The notes beneath the pieces were generated by a model. It was not told the origin of the DNA. It worked only from the letters and a program-made list of their open reading frames with translations, and did no database searches. Shown here one piece after another: positions 33,676-36,612 of a stretch of DNA of 36,612 nucleotides. This stretch comes from Sphingomonadales bacterium. GTDB lineage: Bacteria > Pseudomonadota > Alphaproteobacteria > Sphingomonadales > Sphingomonadaceae. The stretch covers positions 1 through 36,612 of the forward strand of contig JAGWPW010000048.1 in the NCBI GenBank assembly GCA_028870315.1, in the 5' to 3' direction. The translations under genes and the position numbers were made by a program. Numbering within the stretch: position 1 is the stretch's first letter; every line of letters starts with the position of its first letter.

Positions 33676-33733
33676 TCGCTTCGTGAAGCCAGCCGAAAGG
33701 ATCGGTTAACGATGTTCGCCTATCGCGGCGGGC

Positions 33734-34510
33734 ATGGGATGGACCGATGCCCTCATCGCGGTTGTGCCGGCGATGCTCGTCAGCGCGGTGCTCATCGGGC
33801 TGGAGCGCGCGCGTGGCGGCGCGCCGGGCGATATGCTGCGCAATCTGCAATGCTGGGGCCTGCAATTGCTTATCGGCTTCACCGTGCTTGCCCATGTTGC
33901 CTGGCCGCTGCACTGGTCGCTGCTCGATGGTCGCCGGCTGCCGCTGTGGCTGGGGCTGGCGATCTTCCTCATCGCGCGCGATTTCGGCGAATATATGTTC
34001 CATCGCGCGCAGCACCGCATTCCGCTGCTGTGGGCGATGCATTCGCTCCATCATTCCGACCCCGACATGCAGGCGCTGACCACCGAGCGCCATTTCTGGG
34101 GCGACCAACTCATCAAGAATCTGACGATCTGGCCGGCGACCTTCGTGGTGATTTCGCCGACCACCCCCATTCTCGCGGGCTTCGGCATCGCCATGCTGTG
34201 GAATTTCGTCGTCCACAGCGGCCTGCCGATCGATTTCGGGCGCTGGTCGTTTCTGCTCAACTCGCCCGCCTATCATCGCCGTCATCATTCGATCCGCCCC
34301 GAACATTACGACAGCAATTTCGCCGCGCTGCTGCCGATTTTCGACGTTGTCCTGGGCAGTTACAACCGGCCGGATGGTTATCCCGAAACCGGGCTGGCGC
34401 ACCGGCCGGCAAGCCTGTTCGAGCTGGTGGTCTGGCCGCTGATCCGGGACGATCCCGGGCGCCGCCGCGGCTGGTTCACGCGAACCCGGGCGGATACGCG
34501 CCGCGCCTAG
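33734..34510 (+). CDS. Sterol desaturase/fatty acid hydroxylase superfamily protein
   Basis: This 258-residue membrane enzyme of the di-iron hydroxylase superfamily has the histidine boxes HRAQH (90-94), HSLHH (103-107) and HRRHH (181-185), a further H161, and HYDSNF at 191-196. Four or so hydrophobic segments surround them. Such enzymes hydroxylate or desaturate lipids with oxygen. Targets in bacteria include sterol-like lipids, carotenoids and sphingolipid or fatty acyl chains, and none can be assigned. It lies 59 bases after the polytopic pair in the same direction and may belong to the same lipid or glycan pathway. Confidence 0.87.
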   Translation: MGWTDALIAVVPAMLVSAVLIGLERARGGAPGDMLRNLQCWGLQLLIGFTVLAHVAWPLHWSLLDGRRLPLWLGLAIFLIARDFGEYMFHRAQHRIPLLWAMHSLHHSDPDMQALTTERHFWGDQLIKNLTIWPATFVVISPTTPILAGFGIAMLWNFVVHSGLPIDFGRWSFLLNSPAYHRRHHSIRPEHYDSNFAALLPIFDVVLGSYNRPDGYPETGLAHRPASLFELVVWPLIRDDPGRRRGWFTRTRADTRRA

Positions 34511-34521
34511 CGGATTGATTT

Positions 34522-34566
34522 TGACATTTGCATCCCGCTAGCCGGCCAGGACGGTCGCAAATGTCA
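34522..34566. other. Ten-base inverted repeat with 25-base spacer
   Basis: TGACATTTGC (34522-34531) and GCAAATGTCA (34557-34566) are perfect inverted copies separated by 25 GC-rich bases. They lie in the 150-base gap between the hydroxylase stop and the phosphoesterase start. No T-run follows, so it is not a normal intrinsic terminator. It could be a protein-binding dyad or a stable RNA stem. Both arms are AT-rich, in contrast to the surroundings. Confidence 0.5.
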
Positions 34567-34660
34567 GAATAGGCCCCCTGAAGTCGGGCTTCGGGAACTT
34601 CGCGTCGGCGGCCGCGTTGGCTCGCTTGAGGCAAGGACGGATAGCGACCATAGCCCGGCC

Positions 34661-35398
34661 ATGCCCCAACCCGTCACCCTGTTCCATGTCAGCGATCTTC
34701 ATTTCGGCGCCGAGGATCGCGAGGCGCTCGACTGGTTCGCCGATGAGGTCGCGCGCGAGCGGCCCGATGGCATCGTCTGCACCGGTGACATCACCATGCG
34801 CGCGCGCCATCGCGAATTTGCCGCGGCGACGCATTGGCTCGCCGCGCTGGCAGCCCCGGTCATGGTCCTGCCCGGCAATCACGACATGCCCTATTTCAAC
34901 CTCGTCGAGCGCTTCACCCGGCCCTATGCGCGCTATCGCCGGCTGCACGCATCGAACCATCGTGATCTTGCCCTGCACGGGGTCGCGGTGATCGGCCTCA
35001 AGACCATCGCGCGGGCGCAATGGCGGCTCAACTGGTCGAAGGGCCGTGTCTCCTCGGTCGATCTTGGCGCAACGCTGGACGCGCTTGGTGCGGCCAGCGC
35101 GCCGATGCGGCTTGTCGCCTGCCACCATCCGCTGACAGGGGCCAATGGCGCAGCCGGCGGCTCGACGCACGGCGGCACCGCCGCGCTTGCCGCGCTGGCC
35201 GCGGCCGGCGCCGATGCGGTGCTGTCGGGCCATGTCCACGACCCCTTCGATCTGGTCGTGGATGCGGGCGGGCGGCCGATCCGGCTGATCGGCGCGGGCA
35301 CGCTTTCGGAGCGGGTGCGCGCGACACCGCCGAGCTACAACCGCCTCGTGTATGATGGCGGGCTGCATGTCGAGCACCGGCTCGCCAGCCCGCGCTGA
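34661..35398 (+). CDS. Calcineurin-like metallophosphoesterase
   Basis: This 245-residue protein shows the full metallophosphoesterase motif set: SDLH (11-14), TGDIT, PGNHD, CHHPLTG and SGHVHDPF, which bind two metal ions. It hydrolyses phosphoesters; relatives act on cyclic nucleotides or on UDP-diacylglucosamine (LpxH-like), but the substrate is not clear from sequence. The ribosome site is weak and the gene appears to be alone, converging with aconitase seven bases downstream. Confidence 0.88.
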   Translation: MPQPVTLFHVSDLHFGAEDREALDWFADEVARERPDGIVCTGDITMRARHREFAAATHWLAALAAPVMVLPGNHDMPYFNLVERFTRPYARYRRLHASNHRDLALHGVAVIGLKTIARAQWRLNWSKGRVSSVDLGATLDALGAASAPMRLVACHHPLTGANGAAGGSTHGGTAALAALAAAGADAVLSGHVHDPFDLVVDAGGRPIRLIGAGTLSERVRATPPSYNRLVYDGGLHVEHRLASPR

Positions 35399-35404
35399 GC
35401 GGCC

Positions 35405-36612
<1,208 letters not shown>

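Noticed and set aside
34521..34550. Sigma-70 promoter using TTGACA at 34521-34526
   Set aside because: No -10-like sequence lies 16-18 bases downstream (GCCGGCCAGG region); the TTGACA is better explained as part of the inverted repeat.

Overview
The window is a GC-rich chromosomal segment, most likely from a sphingomonad (order Sphingomonadales, Alphaproteobacteria). This rests on three things seen here: tightly packed genes of high GC, a large TonB-dependent receptor with the DEILVTAQKR-type plug start common in sphingomonads, and a complete hopanoid operon in the order hpnA-B-C-D-E-shc-G. The assignment is an inference from gene content and composition; no rRNA or tRNA gene is present to confirm it.

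Layout. Positions 1-7.5 kb look like an accessory catabolic locus. It opens with a short degenerate repeat tract, then a leftward unit (class III aminotransferase, MFS transporter, PcaC-like decarboxylase) that diverges from a LysR-type regulator. Next come a remnant of an acyl-CoA-dehydrogenase-fold flavin monooxygenase that has lost its middle, an AT-rich control region and a TonB-dependent receptor. From 7.6 to 14.8 kb lie a COG2509 flavoprotein and a small surface-glycan cluster (two GT4 and one GT2 glycosyltransferases, UDP-glucuronate decarboxylase, WcaF-like acyltransferase), interrupted by a convergent queC. From 14.8 to 22.5 kb a leftward hopanoid operon carries seven genes, most overlapping by four bases (ATGA).

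From 22.7 to 26.7 kb there is a rightward LOG-family gene, then a leftward unit with 3-oxoacid CoA-transferase subunits A and B, fdhD, a DUF1272 zinc-ribbon gene and thiD. From 27.0 to 30.3 kb a rightward unit holds three mechanistically different oxygenases: a TauD-type Fe(II)/2-oxoglutarate enzyme, an LLM flavin monooxygenase and a Rieske oxygenase alpha subunit. It diverges from the CoA-transferase genes across an intergenic region with a near-consensus CRP-type box. From 30.4 to 34.5 kb come two large polytopic proteins of the GT39/PMT-like kind and a fatty-acid-hydroxylase-superfamily membrane enzyme. The window ends with a metallophosphoesterase and the C-terminal 45% of aconitase A.

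How they work together. The hopanoid genes form a full pathway from farnesyl diphosphate to hopene and on to side-chain processing (HpnG), although hpnH is not in the window. The glycan cluster should make and transfer UDP-xylose-derived sugar. The oxygenase trio plus CoA-transferase is the least explained unit and the best candidate for an undescribed pathway. The left locus looks like regulated uptake and breakdown of an amine or aromatic substrate that has lost its monooxygenase.
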